Shown: positions 1 through 9,087, numbered from the stretch's first letter. The stretch: DNA of 33,210 nt from Cyanobium sp. N5-Cardenillas (GCF_024345515.1 NZ_JAGQBG010000004.1:1-33210); one strand, 5' to 3'. The notes: generated from the letters alone by a model not told the origin. Numbers and translations are program-made.

Positions 1-1
1 C

Positions 2-958
2 GACCAGTCCTTTGCCCAGCTGGCCGGCCAGCTGGGCCTGGGCTACTACCCCAAGCTCGTCGGCATGAGCCCGGTGAGTCCGGTGCAGGGCTACCGCTTC
101 CATGTCGCCGCCGGCGAGGACGCCGCCGCCCTGACGGCGTTGATGCTGGCCGAGATCGACAGCTTCTGCCGGCGACAGCGGATTCTCAGCTGCAACTTCC
201 TCTATGTGGATCCCGCCTGGCAGCCCCTGGCGGAAGCGGCCGGTTGTGCGTTGTGGATCAACCAGCAGAGCGAATGGCGCAACCCGGGCCATGCCGACTT
301 CGAGGCCTATCTGGCCAGCTTCAATGCCAACCAGCGGCGCAACATCCGCCGCGAGCGCCGCTCGGTGGCGGCGGCGGGGCTCACGGTCACCCCCCTGGCG
401 GGCGAGGACATCCCGCCGCCGCTGCTGGAGCGGATGCACGGGTTCTATGAGCAGCACTGCAGCCGCTGGGGGCCCTGGGGCAGCAAGTACCTCACCGAGT
501 CCTTCTTCCAGGCGGCCGCCACCGACCTGCGCCAGCACCTGGTGCTGTTCAGCGCCCATCGGGGCGAGCCGATGCAGCCCCTGGCGATGTCGCTGTGCGT
601 GCACGATGCCACCGGCCTCTGGGGCCGCTACTGGGGCAGCGACATCGAGCTCGACAACCTGCATTTCGAGGTCTGCTACTACGCCCCGATCGCCTGGGCG
701 ATCGGGCGGGGCCTGGAGAGCTTCGATCCCGGGGCCGGCGGCAGCCACAAGCGGCGCCGGGGCTTCGTGGCCCAGCCCCGGGCCAGCCTGCACCGCTGGT
801 ATGACCCCCGCTTCGACGCCATCCTGCGGGAGTGGCTGCCGGGCGCCAACCAGGAGATGCACCAGGCGATTGCGGCGATGAACGCGGAGCTCCCCTTCAC
901 CGCTGCCTACGATCCCCCCCATGCACCGCGACCCGTGCCCGCGCCTGAGCCTGGATGA
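2..958 (+). CDS. COG3146/DUF482 FemAB-like N-acyltransferase family protein, 5'-truncated
   Basis: The reading frame is open from the first bases of the window, so the N-terminus lies upstream; the ATG at 65 is internal. About 318 residues are visible. The segment around YYPKLVGMSPVSPVQGYRF near the start of the visible protein, and the later string GRYWG...LHFEVCYY...DPGAGGSHKRRRGF, match the COG3146 (DUF482) family. This family is related to the GNAT/FemAB peptidyl-acyltransferase fold and is often annotated as peptidoglycan biosynthesis/recognition, but its substrate is not established. It is expected to be soluble, as no signal peptide or membrane segment is visible. Its 3' end overlaps the next gene by 38 bp in another frame, which suggests co-transcription. 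Family assignment is confident; biochemical role is unknown. Confidence 0.85.
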   Translation, partial: DQSFAQLAGQLGLGYYPKLVGMSPVSPVQGYRFHVAAGEDAAALTALMLAEIDSFCRRQRILSCNFLYVDPAWQPLAEAAGCALWINQQSEWRNPGHADFEAYLASFNANQRRNIRRERRSVAAAGLTVTPLAGEDIPPPLLERMHGFYEQHCSRWGPWGSKYLTESFFQAAATDLRQHLVLFSAHRGEPMQPLAMSLCVHDATGLWGRYWGSDIELDNLHFEVCYYAPIAWAIGRGLESFDPGAGGSHKRRRGFVAQPRASLHRWYDPRFDAILREWLPGANQEMHQAIAAMNAELPFTAAYDPPHAPRPVPAPEPG

Positions 959-1304
959 AGCGCTCTCCCAGCGTTTCATCGCCCTCGACCCGTCGGGCTA
1001 CTTCCTGATCAAAGTGGATGCCGCTGCCGGTGAGCTGGTGGCCGAGCACTACGCCAACGGCATCGATGAGCGGGGTCTGGCCACCGACCCCGACACCGGC
1101 GAGGTGATCAGCTGCCGGGGCAGCGACCCGCGCCCGCCGCTGGCCACCTACCGGGGCCGCACGGCCAAGGAGCTCGGCATCGCCCTCACCGAGGGAGAGG
1201 GGCCCCATCCCCTGTCGCGGCTCGACCATGCCCTGTACCTGGGCCGGGAGCTGCAGAAGGCCGAGCTCTGCCTGCTGCAGGGCCTGCCCTACGAGCAGGA
1301 CTAG
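921..1304 (+). CDS. DUF4346 domain-containing protein
   Basis: This 127-residue protein has the pattern of the cyanobacterial DUF4346 family: an opening ..DPSGYFLIKVD, a central ..HYANGIDERGLATDPDTGEVISCRG, and a C-terminal ..LSRLDHALYLGRELQKAE... From family knowledge, related domains occur with tetrahydromethanopterin methyltransferase-like proteins and in cyanobacterial dihydropteroate-associated proteins, but the stand-alone protein has no established reaction. No signal peptide or membrane helix is seen, so it should be cytosolic. The ATG lies 38 bp inside the preceding acyltransferase-like gene, so the two are probably translated from one mRNA. The protein is complete and ends shortly before a convergent unknown gene. 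Confidence 0.8.
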   Translation: MHRDPCPRLSLDEALSQRFIALDPSGYFLIKVDAAAGELVAEHYANGIDERGLATDPDTGEVISCRGSDPRPPLATYRGRTAKELGIALTEGEGPHPLSRLDHALYLGRELQKAELCLLQGLPYEQD

Positions 1305-1310
1305 ACGGGC

Positions 1311-1832
1311 TCAGGCGGAGGCCACGATCCGGCAGCGGCCATCCATCATCAAGGCTCCGCGCCCGCCGCCTTTCTGCATGGCGTTTTCCTGGCAGGTCAG
1401 GGCCCGACGGTCGATCGTGGTGTGGGGCTCCACGTCGTGGTGCTGGTCCGGATGCCGCACCGTCGGGGGCTTCAGCGCCGCGATGCCGGGAAGCTGCTCC
1501 CGAGTCGGGGCGTGGCCCATCGCGACCTCATCACCGTCATTGTCGGAGAGGTGGAAGTTGTTCGACTCCTTCTCCAGAAACGTGATCTGATCACGGGAGG
1601 TTTTCACTGGCAGGGTCTGGCCGTCGGCAAAGCGGACACGGTCGTCGCCCTTGCCCACATCCACCCTGAAATCGATCTGCCCCGTGGGGTCATCGCGATG
1701 GCGACAGATCATCCACTGGGGGCCGATCGTGTCCCAGCGACTCAACCCCAGCACCAGCAGGCCCACGCCTCCGATCATCGCCAGGAGAAAAAGCCTGGTC
1801 AGCCCAGTGTTCGTGACCTGTGATTGCCGCAT
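1311..1832 (-). CDS. hypothetical membrane-anchored protein
   Basis: I do not recognise this 173-residue protein. The N-terminus (MRQSQVTNTGLTRLF) is followed by one hydrophobic helix at about residues 14-34, which fits a membrane anchor or uncleaved signal. After it comes a polar domain with the string QWMICRHRDDPTGQIDFRVD and a histidine-rich stretch, VRHPDQHHDVEPH. I chose the ATG at 1832 because a GAGG lies about 7 nt upstream on the coding strand; an in-frame ATG 27 nt further out lacks a good site. The gene ends 6 bp after the convergent DUF4346 stop. It is probably real, since one frame stays open with a sensible topology, but function is unknown. The overlapping plus-strand frame at 1422-1823 looks like a shadow. 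Confidence 0.6.
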   Translation of the reverse strand: MRQSQVTNTGLTRLFLLAMIGGVGLLVLGLSRWDTIGPQWMICRHRDDPTGQIDFRVDVGKGDDRVRFADGQTLPVKTSRDQITFLEKESNNFHLSDNDGDEVAMGHAPTREQLPGIAALKPPTVRHPDQHHDVEPHTTIDRRALTCQENAMQKGGGRGALMMDGRCRIVASA

Positions 1833-1871
1833 CACTGCGCCTCTTCGGCAGCAGATCAAACGTACTCCGGG

Positions 1872-3482
1872 CTAGGCAGGCTGCAGTTCGCGGCTGGTGG
1901 CGCGGGACCCTTCGGGCGGCTCCGGGGGCAGGGCAGCGAGCTGGTCCTGGATTTCCCGGGTCACCACGCCCCGGTACTCCTGGAAGTGCTCGTTGTGGGC
2001 GAGGGTCACCAGGAACTGCTCGAGGTTGTTGGGGTTGCGGCGCGCGATGGTGAGCAGGGAACGCCAGAAGCGGCCGCGGGTGTCGCGCTTGAGGCCCTGA
2101 CGCCAGATCACGATCAGCAGGGCGCGGACATCCGTCCAGCTGGGCAGACTGGCCTTGCCGAAGGCCGCCGCCGGGACGAACTGCTGCCAGCGGGGCTGGC
2201 CCATCTTCAGGTAGTAGTGCGTGACCCGGTCGATGTAGGCGTTGGGTTCGTAGAGGCGGCAGAAGGCATCCACGTACTCGTTGGCGATCTGGCGGATCGG
2301 CCGGGTGGGAACGAAGTTGAGCAGGTTGGTCTGGTTGACGCCCTTGGCGTCGGTCTTCTCCTGCACCAGACGGCCCTCTTTCTCCAGCCGATGCCAGAGA
2401 CCCGTGTTCGGCAGGGCCTGAAGCATGCCCATCATCGCGGCGGGGATGCCGGTGCGACTGACGAATTCCACGATCCGATCGCCGGCGCCCGGCTTTTCAC
2501 CGTCGAAGCCGATGATGAAGCCCGCCATCACCCGGATGCCGTAGGCGGTGATCCGGTCGACCGATTCCTCCAGCGAGCTGCGGGTGTTCTGCAGCTTGCC
2601 GGCCGTTTCGAGGCTGGCCTCATCGGGCGTCTCGATGCCGAGGAAGACGCTGTCGAAGCGGGCCTCCGCCATCATCTTCATCATTTCATCGTCGGCGGCG
2701 AGATCCACCGAGGCCTCGGTGGCGAAGCTGAAGGGATAGCCGTGGGCGATCTGCCAGCGCTTGATCTCGGGCAGCAGCAGTTTGGCGTTGCGCTTGTTGC
2801 CGATGAAGTTGTCGTCGACCAGGAAGATGGAACGCCGCCAGCCCAGGTCGTAGAGGTACTGGAGCTCGGCGACAAGCTGCTCGGGGGCCTTCGTGCGGGG
2901 TTTGCGGCCGTACAGCACGATGATGTCGCAGAACTCGCACTGGAACGGGCAGCCCCGCGAGAACTGCACCGACATGGAGTCGTAGGCGTCCAGTTCGAGC
3001 AGATCAAAGCGGGGGATGGGGGTGCCGGTGACGTCCGGCTTTTCGCCATCGGCACTGAAACGTCCCTGGCGGTCGCCACGCTCGATGGCCTCGATGAACA
3101 TCGGCAGGGTGATTTCACCCTCGTCGAGCACCTTGAAGTCGGCCAGCTGTAGTTCAGGGGCGTCGGGGGTGGAGCTGGCGAAGGGGCCACCCACCGCCAC
3201 CGGCAGACCCCGCTGCTTCGCCTTGGCGATCTGGGCGGCCATGTCGGCCTTCTGGACGATCATCCCGGAGATCACCACGAGCTCCGCCCAGTTCCACTCA
3301 GCTTCGGTCACCTCCCGGACGTTGCGATCCACCAGCTTCATCTCCCAGGTCTGGGGCAGCAGCGCTGCCACGGTGACCATCCCCAGCGGCGGAAGCAGCA
3401 CCTTCCTGTTCACCAGCTCAAGGATCTTTTCGTAGCTCCAGAACGTCTTCGGGAATTCGGGGTAGATGAAGAGGGTGCGCAT
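1872..3482 (-). CDS. B12-binding domain radical SAM protein (DUF4070 type)
   Basis: This 536-residue protein opens with a Rossmann-like B12-binding region (about 1-135). A radical SAM domain follows with the 4Fe-4S motif C168-x3-C172-x2-C175 in GCPFQCEFC. The C-terminal half resembles DUF4070. The classical cobalamin DxHxxG loop is not visible; ISGMIVQK stands in its place, as in many relatives that bind B12 base-off/His-off or weakly. Family members include methylases and other enzymes acting on unactivated carbons, among them hopanoid-modifying enzymes, but the substrate cannot be read from this sequence. It is cytosolic, with no signal peptide. It starts with ATG and is transcribed divergently from the PetL-like gene about 100 bp away. 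Confidence 0.85.
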   Translation of the reverse strand: MRTLFIYPEFPKTFWSYEKILELVNRKVLLPPLGMVTVAALLPQTWEMKLVDRNVREVTEAEWNWAELVVISGMIVQKADMAAQIAKAKQRGLPVAVGGPFASSTPDAPELQLADFKVLDEGEITLPMFIEAIERGDRQGRFSADGEKPDVTGTPIPRFDLLELDAYDSMSVQFSRGCPFQCEFCDIIVLYGRKPRTKAPEQLVAELQYLYDLGWRRSIFLVDDNFIGNKRNAKLLLPEIKRWQIAHGYPFSFATEASVDLAADDEMMKMMAEARFDSVFLGIETPDEASLETAGKLQNTRSSLEESVDRITAYGIRVMAGFIIGFDGEKPGAGDRIVEFVSRTGIPAAMMGMLQALPNTGLWHRLEKEGRLVQEKTDAKGVNQTNLLNFVPTRPIRQIANEYVDAFCRLYEPNAYIDRVTHYYLKMGQPRWQQFVPAAAFGKASLPSWTDVRALLIVIWRQGLKRDTRGRFWRSLLTIARRNPNNLEQFLVTLAHNEHFQEYRGVVTREIQDQLAALPPEPPEGSRATSRELQPA

Positions 3483-3568
3483 GCTGCAGGTGCGTTGTGG
3501 AAGGGCCGTGGGCGATTGCGCGGCAGTGGAAGGGGTGTCTTGAGCAGGTTCCGCTGCGCCGCAACCCT

Positions 3569-3574
3569 AGGAGG
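3569..3574 (+). promoter_or_regulatory. strong Shine-Dalgarno for the PetL-like gene
   Basis: AGGAGG lies 9 nt before the ATG at 3584 and is in register with the PetL-like frame. It is the strongest ribosome binding site noticed in the window and favours the 61-residue start over the 39-residue one. Confidence 0.55.
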
Positions 3575-3583
3575 TTTCGGGAA

Positions 3584-3769
3584 ATGTCAGGTCGTTCTAC
3601 CGCCTTCTCCCGGGCCATGGGGGTGGGAGGGGGCGGATCCTCTGCTGTAATGATCCCGTTCCTCGCAGCAGCGGCCGTGGGTGTGGTGATTTATCTGGCG
3701 CTCGTCGGTGGCGGGCTCACCGCCGCCTTCCTGGCCACGGTCGTGCTCAAGGGCGTCAGGCTGATCTGA
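3584..3769 (+). CDS. petL: PetL-like small membrane protein (probable cytochrome b6f subunit)
   Basis: A short frame encodes one transmembrane helix and ends in VVLKGVRLI. Compared from memory with Mastigocladus-type PetL (about 32 residues, ending KSIKLI), the last 31 residues align without gaps, including the central IY and the terminal LI. PetL stabilises the cytochrome b6f dimer in the thylakoid membrane. Two starts compete. The ATG at 3584 has a perfect AGGAGG at 3569-3574 with 9-nt spacing and gives 61 residues. The ATG at 3650 gives 39 residues, closer to PetL size, but lacks a ribosome site. I give the longer form because of the AGGAGG. The 3' end overlaps the convergent MFS gene by 14 bp. 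It could instead be an unrelated single-helix protein. Confidence 0.6.
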   Translation: MSGRSTAFSRAMGVGGGGSSAVMIPFLAAAAVGVVIYLALVGGGLTAAFLATVVLKGVRLI

Positions 3770-4985
3770 GCCGCAGGGCTCCGTTCCTGCCCAGTTCCAG
3801 CACCCCCACCACCAGCCCCAGACCGCCGAGCAGGGCGAACGTGGCCTGCAGTCCCAGGGTCATCGCCAGGGCGGCGGCCAGCAGGCCACTCACCCCGCCG
3901 CCACCCAGGAAGGCGATCTGCCCCAGACCGGCCATGCGGCCGCGCAGGGCCATGGGTGCCCCCACCTGGAGGATCAGGCTCGAGCCGGCCAGCAGGCCGG
4001 CCGTGCCGGCGCCGATCAACAGGGCCATCGCCAGCGCCAGCGGGCCCCTGGAGGCCGCCGCCATCCCCAGCTGGGCCAGGGCCACCACCACGGCGCAGCC
4101 CCCCAGCAGCAGCACCGGGCGTTCGCTCAGGGCCAGGCTGTTGCGCTGCAGCACCACACCGCCAGCGATGCTGCCGGCCGCCAGCACACTGGTGAACAGG
4201 CCGAGGGCCTGCGGCGAGGGCCCGATCACTTCGGCGGCGATCAGGGGGGCCAGGCCCGGATGGAAGAAGCCCACCAGGCAGGCCACGGTGGTGAAGCGAA
4301 GCACGTGGCGCAGGGTGGAGCCGCAGTCCCGCCAGGCGGCGCCGAGGCTGGCCCCGTCACCCACGGCGCTGCGCTGCTCCAGTTCCCGGTGGGGCCGCAG
4401 CAACCAGATCACGGTGGCGATCGGCAGCAGGTAGGACGCCGCATCGATCGCCAGGGCCATGGCGGGTCCGGAGAGGGCCACGAGCCAGCCCCCCAGCGGA
4501 GGGCCCACCAGCTTGCCGACGTTGAACACCACCGAGAAGCTGGCCAGGTAGGGCGCCACCTGCTCCGGCCGTTCCACCAGCAGGGAGCAGTACTTGCTGC
4601 GGGCGGTGAGCTCAAAGGAGCTGGACACGCCCACCACCAGCGTGCTCAGCAGCAGCAGGACCACCTGCCCCGTTCCCTGCAGCAGGGGAATGGCCAGGGC
4701 CCCCAGGGCCGCCCCGCCGAACAGCCCCCATTGGGAACGGATCAGCATGGTTTCGCAGCCCAGCTGATCCGTGAGCACCCCCGCCCGGCCGCTGACCAGA
4801 AGGCTGGGCAGGGCCAGGGCGGCGAAGTGCAGGGCCAGCAGCAGCGGGTTGCCGGTGCCGGCCATCAGGATCCAGCCCTTGGCCGTCAGCCCGGCGAAGG
4901 ATCCGGAGGTGCTCAGGCCGGAGGCGAGCAGGAAGAGGGGGCGTTGGTGCCGTTGCAGCCAGCCGTCTGGGCGGCCGGGGCTCAA
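3756..4985 (-). CDS. MFS transporter
   Basis: This 409-residue, very hydrophobic protein has about 10-12 predicted transmembrane segments and resembles the EntS/MFS_3 exporter group. The loop after the second helix reads [20 protein letters not shown], a variant of the MFS loop 2-3 signature; a second conserved block reads [16 protein letters not shown]. The substrate is unknown. The start is TTG at 4983-4985, preceded by GGAG 6 nt upstream, and it overlaps the rimO stop codon as TTGA, so translational coupling is likely. The next in-frame ATG would remove the first helix. The gene ends with a 14-bp tail-to-tail overlap with the PetL-like gene, leaving no room for a terminator. Confidence 0.85.
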   Translation of the reverse strand: MSPGRPDGWLQRHQRPLFLLASGLSTSGSFAGLTAKGWILMAGTGNPLLLALHFAALALPSLLVSGRAGVLTDQLGCETMLIRSQWGLFGGAALGALAIPLLQGTGQVVLLLLSTLVVGVSSSFELTARSKYCSLLVERPEQVAPYLASFSVVFNVGKLVGPPLGGWLVALSGPAMALAIDAASYLLPIATVIWLLRPHRELEQRSAVGDGASLGAAWRDCGSTLRHVLRFTTVACLVGFFHPGLAPLIAAEVIGPSPQALGLFTSVLAAGSIAGGVVLQRNSLALSERPVLLLGGCAVVVALAQLGMAAASRGPLALAMALLIGAGTAGLLAGSSLILQVGAPMALRGRMAGLGQIAFLGGGGVSGLLAAALAMTLGLQATFALLGGLGLVVGVLELGRNGALRLRSA

Positions 4986-6376
4986 GCCCGGCTCCGCGTG
5001 GCGGCCTGGGCCTCACGCACCATCGCGCCGGCTCCCACCACCTCGCCGCGCAGGTCGTAGGTGTCGGCCGCGGTGATCCGCACCGGCACCATCGTCCCGG
5101 GTGCGGCGCAGAGTCCGCCCTCGCCGGGGCTGACGTGCACCTCACCGTCCACCTCAGGGGCGAAGCGGGCGCAGCGGCCCAGCATCTCGCCGCTGGAAGG
5201 GTTCTCCTGCTCGATCAGCACATCCACGATCCGGCCCACCCAGGCGCCGTTGCGGGCGGCGGCGATCGGCTGCTGCAGGGCCATCAGCCGGTCCCGCCGC
5301 TCGCTGGCGACCTCGACGGGCACGGGATCCGGCAGGTCGGCGGCGGCGGTGCCCTCCTCGAGGGAGAAGGTGAACACACCCACGTGGTCGAAGCGCTGCT
5401 CGGCCACGAAGGCCAGCAGATGCTCGAAATGCTCCTCCGTCTCCCCGGGAAATCCGACGATGAAGGTGGTGCGCAGCACGGCGTCGGGCAGCTGCTCGCG
5501 GATCCGCTGCAGCAGGTCGCCGTTGACCCCCGTCTGCCAGGGACGGTTCATGGCCCGCAGCACCTCAGGATGGCTGTGCTGCAGGGGCAGGTCCAGGTAG
5601 GGCAGCACGTTGGGGACGTCCCGGTAGGCGGCGAGCAAGGGCTCGGTGAGGCCGGTGGGATAGGCGTAGTGGACCCGGATCCAGGGAATCTCCACCTCCC
5701 CAAGGGCCCGCAGCAGGTCGTCCAGCCGTGGTTTGCCGTAGAGATCCAGGCCGTAGTTGGTGGTGATCTGGCTGATCAGGATCAGCTCCTTGACGCCCTG
5801 GGCAGCCAGCTGGTGGGCTTCGGCCACGATCGAGTCGATCGTTCGGGAGCGCTGGTCGCCCCGCAGCCTGGGGATGATGCAGAAGGCGCAGCGGTAGTCA
5901 CAGCCCTCAGCCACCTTCAGATAGGCCACCGCTTCGGAGGTGGTGCGGTAGCGGGGCAGGTGTTCGTCGCCCACGAAGGTGGGCACCGCGCTGACCCTGT
6001 TGACCCGCTCCCCGGCCTCGACCCGCTCCAGCACCTCCACGATGTGCTGGTAGTCGCCGGTGCCGACGATCGCCCGCGCCTCCGGCAGGGATTCGAGCAG
6101 CTCCTGCTGGAAATGCTGGGCCAGGCAGCCGGCGATGATCAGTTCCTTGCCCTGCTCGGCCAGTTCCACCAGGGTTCGCACCGATTCGGCGCGCGCGTCC
6201 TGGATGAAGCTGCACGTGTTCACCACCACCACCCGGGCCTCGCTTTCGTCGGCACTGACGCCGTATCCGGCCTCGGCCAGCAGGCCGAGCATGTGCTCGG
6301 TGTCCACCCGGTTCTTCTCGCAACCCAGGTGGGTGAAGGCCACGGTGGGCCGTTCTCGGCTGGGCTGGGGGGACAT
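4982..6376 (-). CDS. rimO: ribosomal protein S12 methylthiotransferase RimO
   Basis: RimO adds a methylthio group to a conserved aspartate of ribosomal protein S12, using two 4Fe-4S clusters and S-adenosylmethionine. The 464-residue product shows the N-terminal UPF0004 domain with C19 ([11 protein letters not shown]), C55 (VNTCSF) and C84 (AGCLAQ). The radical SAM motif C159-x3-C163-x2-C166 lies in [18 protein letters not shown]-terminal TRAM domain ends near [16 protein letters not shown]. The ATG at 6376 gives the usual family length; the frame stays open another 321 bp upstream but without similarity. The [10 protein letters not shown] sequence favours RimO over its relative MiaB. The stop overlaps the TTG start of the MFS gene. 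The divergent VKOR gene begins about 118 bp away. Confidence 0.93.
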   Translation of the reverse strand: MSPQPSRERPTVAFTHLGCEKNRVDTEHMLGLLAEAGYGVSADESEARVVVVNTCSFIQDARAESVRTLVELAEQGKELIIAGCLAQHFQQELLESLPEARAIVGTGDYQHIVEVLERVEAGERVNRVSAVPTFVGDEHLPRYRTTSEAVAYLKVAEGCDYRCAFCIIPRLRGDQRSRTIDSIVAEAHQLAAQGVKELILISQITTNYGLDLYGKPRLDDLLRALGEVEIPWIRVHYAYPTGLTEPLLAAYRDVPNVLPYLDLPLQHSHPEVLRAMNRPWQTGVNGDLLQRIREQLPDAVLRTTFIVGFPGETEEHFEHLLAFVAEQRFDHVGVFTFSLEEGTAAADLPDPVPVEVASERRDRLMALQQPIAAARNGAWVGRIVDVLIEQENPSSGEMLGRCARFAPEVDGEVHVSPGEGGLCAAPGTMVPVRITAADTYDLRGEVVGAGAMVREAQAATRSRA

Positions 6377-6494
6377 GCTGCTGCGGGTGGAAAGGGGAAC
6401 GGGCCGGCGTTCCGGCACCAGGGCGTGGGCGCAAACGCCGATGTCCACCCTATGCAAGCCCCCGCGGCTGCGAGAATCGCCCCACGAAACGACC

Positions 6495-7433
6495 GTGCCT
6501 GTGACTTCCACCCGCCTCGCCAGTCGCCTCACGACCCGCCGCCGACCCGAGCCGGGGCGGCGCTGGGCGCGGGTGGTGATGGCCGTGCTGGCCACCATCG
6601 GCGTGATCGACACCACCGCGATCACGCTGAACCGCTGGGGCGTGATCGGCAACCTCAGCTGCCCCGGTGGGGCCGAAGGCTGCGACAAGGTGCTCAACAG
6701 CCCCTGGGGGAGTGTCTTCGGCCAGCCCCTGTCCCTGTTCGGCTTCCTGGCCTACGCGTCGGTGCTGGTGATGGCCTTGCTGCCGCTGCTGCTCACGGGT
6801 GAGGCCCGCACCCGCGTCAATGGCCTCAGCTGGTGGGGCCTGTTCCTGCTCAGCGCCGGCATGGCGATCTTCAGCCTGGTGCTGGTGGGGGTGATGGCCT
6901 TTCAGATCAAGGCCTTCTGCACCTTCTGCCTGATGTCGGCAGCGATCAGCCTGACGCTGTTCGTGCTGAGCCTGATCGGAGGGGAATGGGAGGACACTGG
7001 CGCCCTCATCTTCCGCGGCGTGCTTACCGCCCTGGCCGTCGGCCTGATCGGGCTGGGCTGGGCCACCTCCCTCAACCGCCCCGAGGCCACCACGGGCCCC
7101 GGCATGCCGATCCCGGTGGTCGCCGCCAGCACCCCGGCCACCCTGGCCCTCGCCGAGCACCTCACCGCCACCGGCGCGGTGATGTATTCGGCCTACTGGT
7201 GCCCCCATTGCCATGACCAGAAGGAACTCTTCGGCAAGGAGGCCACGGCCAAGCTCAAGATCATTGAGTGCGCTCCCGATGGCCGCAACAGCCAGGCGGC
7301 GCTCTGCGCCAGCAAGAACATCCAGGGTTTCCCCACCTGGGAGATCAAGGGCCAGCTGGATTCCGGCCAGAAGACCCTCGCCCAGCTCGCCGCCCTGAGC
7401 GGCTTCAAGGACCCTGCAGCCCCCGCCAACTGA
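6495..7433 (+). CDS. VKOR-thioredoxin fusion protein (vitamin K epoxide reductase family)
   Basis: This membrane enzyme drives disulfide bond formation in the periplasm or thylakoid lumen and passes electrons to quinone. The first 195 residues hold the VKOR helices. The loop cysteines are C56 and C63 ([14 protein letters not shown]), and the quinone-side motif is C142-T-F-C145. A DsbA/thioredoxin-like domain follows with C236-P-H-C239 in YWCPHCHDQ. This is the same layout as the structurally characterised Synechococcus VKOR homologue. All the redox cysteines are present. Two in-frame GTG codons, at 6495 and 6501, are plausible starts; neither has a clear ribosome site and no ATG fits. The gene converges on nadB with a 10-bp gap and no terminator between. 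Confidence 0.9.
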   Translation: MPVTSTRLASRLTTRRRPEPGRRWARVVMAVLATIGVIDTTAITLNRWGVIGNLSCPGGAEGCDKVLNSPWGSVFGQPLSLFGFLAYASVLVMALLPLLLTGEARTRVNGLSWWGLFLLSAGMAIFSLVLVGVMAFQIKAFCTFCLMSAAISLTLFVLSLIGGEWEDTGALIFRGVLTALAVGLIGLGWATSLNRPEATTGPGMPIPVVAASTPATLALAEHLTATGAVMYSAYWCPHCHDQKELFGKEATAKLKIIECAPDGRNSQAALCASKNIQGFPTWEIKGQLDSGQKTLAQLAALSGFKDPAAPAN

Positions 7434-7443
7434 GGCGTTCCGT

Positions 7444-9087
7444 TCAGGCCTGGCCCACCGGGCCTGTGAAGGGGGACCGTCCCCGTTCCTGCAGCGTGTG
7501 ACACCGCCAGAACGGCTGGGGGGTCGGGGCATCGGTGCGGTGATGGCCGCCCCGGCTCTCCACCCGGAAGGCGGCGGCCTCCATCAGCAGCTCCGCCAGC
7601 ACCAGCCTCTGGCGCAGATCCTGCAGCAGCAGCAGGCGGCGGCCCTGGTCCGGCGTCAGCTGCAGCTCCTGGTCGGGCGGCAGATCATGGGCCCGGCGCA
7701 GCAGGGGGGAACGCTCATGGCCGGAGCGTTGGCTGCGGACCCGGCGCAGGGCGTCGATCAGATCCACCCCGCGCCGCTCCACCCCGGCCACCTGCCAGCA
7801 CAACTGCCGCAGATCGCCGATGGACGCCATCAGACTGGCCTCGTCCGGGCAGGCCTGCAGCTCCGCCTGGCTGAGCCGCGGTGCGGCGGCGGCCGTGCCC
7901 TGCGGCTCAGGGGGGAGCGGCTGGGGGCACAGATGGCGCAGCCGGCGGGCGAAGACCAGGCATTCCATCAGGGAGTTGCTGGCCAGGCGGTTCGCCCCGT
8001 GGACTCCGGTGCTGGCCACTTCGCCCACGGCATAGAGGCCGTCCAGGCTGGTGGCGGCCTGCAGGTCGGTGCCGACGCCCCCCATCCAGTAGTGGGCGGC
8101 CGGCGCCACGGGGATCGGGGCGTCGCAGGGCGCCAGCCCCAGCTCACGGCAGCGGCGCAGGATGGTCGGAAACTGGCGGTCCAGCCGTTCGCGGCCCACC
8201 GGCCGCAGGTCGAGCCACAGGTGGGTCACCCCCTGCTCCGCCATGCAGCGGGCCAGGGCGCGGCTCACCTGGTCCCGCGGTGCCAGATCGCCCCCCTCCA
8301 GCTGCGCCACCGGAGAGCGGCCAGCCCCGTCGAAGAGCCGCGCCCCCTCGCCGCGCACCGCTTCGCTGATCAGGAAATGGGGGGCGTCCGGCAGCATCAG
8401 TGCCGTGGGGTGGAACTGCACGAATTCCAGGTCCCGCACCCTGGCCCCGGCGCTCCAGGCCATGGCCACGCCATCGCCGCTGGCCTGGGTCGGGTTGGTG
8501 GTGTGGGCAAACAGATGGCCGCCGCCGCCACTGGCCAGCACCACCGCACCGGCCCGCAGCCAGCGCAGGCGGTCGCCTTCCAGCACCTGCAGTCCGACGC
8601 AGCGGCCGTCCTCCACCCACAGTTGCAGGGCGGGGATGCCCTTGCGCTGCTCCAGCCCCGGCCGGCGCCGCACCTCCCGTTCCAGGGCATCCACCAGGGC
8701 GCCACCGGTGCGGTCCTGGGCGTGCAGCACCCGGCGGTGGCTGTGGGCGGCTTCGAGGGTGGTGCTCAGGCCCTGGGGGGTGCGGTCGAAGTCCATGCCC
8801 AGTTGCACCAGCCGCTCGACGCAGGACGGCGCCTCCCGCACCAGCACGTCCACCGCCTCCGGATCGCACAGGCCGGCTCCGGCCTTGAGGGTGTCGGCGA
8901 TGTGGCTGGCGAAGCTGTCGTCGGCTCCGGTCACGGCGGCGATGCCGCCCTGGGCCCAGCGGCTGGCGGACGGTGGGCTGCTGGATTTGCTGAGCAGCAG
9001 CACCCGCAGCTGGGCAGGCAACTCCAGGCAGGTCATCAGGCCTGCGGCGCCACTGCCCACCACCACCACATCCCAGTGGCAGGCCAT
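7444..9087 (-). CDS. nadB: L-aspartate oxidase NadB
   Basis: NadB is a cytosolic FAD enzyme that oxidises L-aspartate to iminoaspartate, the first step of bacterial NAD synthesis, which NadA then uses. The 547-residue product opens with the FAD-binding Rossmann motif VVVVGSGAAG at residues 7-16. It carries the typical WAQGGIAAV, HRRVLHAQDRTG and GEVASTGVHGANRLASNSLMEC blocks and a C-terminal helical domain. Length fits the family. I chose the ATG at 9087; an upstream in-frame TTG at 9108 would add seven residues and cannot be excluded. The gene lies downstream of psbU on the same strand but is separated from it by a terminator at 9185-9212, so it should have its own promoter in between. Confidence 0.93.
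   Translation of the reverse strand: MACHWDVVVVGSGAAGLMTCLELPAQLRVLLLSKSSSPPSASRWAQGGIAAVTGADDSFASHIADTLKAGAGLCDPEAVDVLVREAPSCVERLVQLGMDFDRTPQGLSTTLEAAHSHRRVLHAQDRTGGALVDALEREVRRRPGLEQRKGIPALQLWVEDGRCVGLQVLEGDRLRWLRAGAVVLASGGGGHLFAHTTNPTQASGDGVAMAWSAGARVRDLEFVQFHPTALMLPDAPHFLISEAVRGEGARLFDGAGRSPVAQLEGGDLAPRDQVSRALARCMAEQGVTHLWLDLRPVGRERLDRQFPTILRRCRELGLAPCDAPIPVAPAAHYWMGGVGTDLQAATSLDGLYAVGEVASTGVHGANRLASNSLMECLVFARRLRHLCPQPLPPEPQGTAAAAPRLSQAELQACPDEASLMASIGDLRQLCWQVAGVERRGVDLIDALRRVRSQRSGHERSPLLRRAHDLPPDQELQLTPDQGRRLLLLQDLRQRLVLAELLMEAAAFRVESRGGHHRTDAPTPQPFWRCHTLQERGRSPFTGPVGQA

Noticed and set aside
1824-3152. 442-codon plus-strand open frame opposite the B12 radical SAM gene
   Set aside because: Shadow frame rich in Gly, His and Val; the minus-strand product has the cysteine motif and domain order.
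1872-3482. Assignment as hopanoid C-2 methylase HpnP
   Set aside because: The general layout is similar, but the N-terminal sequence as I recall it for HpnP differs and no other hopanoid genes are in the window.
5135-6802. 555-codon plus-strand open frame opposite rimO
   Set aside because: Shadow of rimO and of the start of the VKOR gene; low-complexity translation with no signature.
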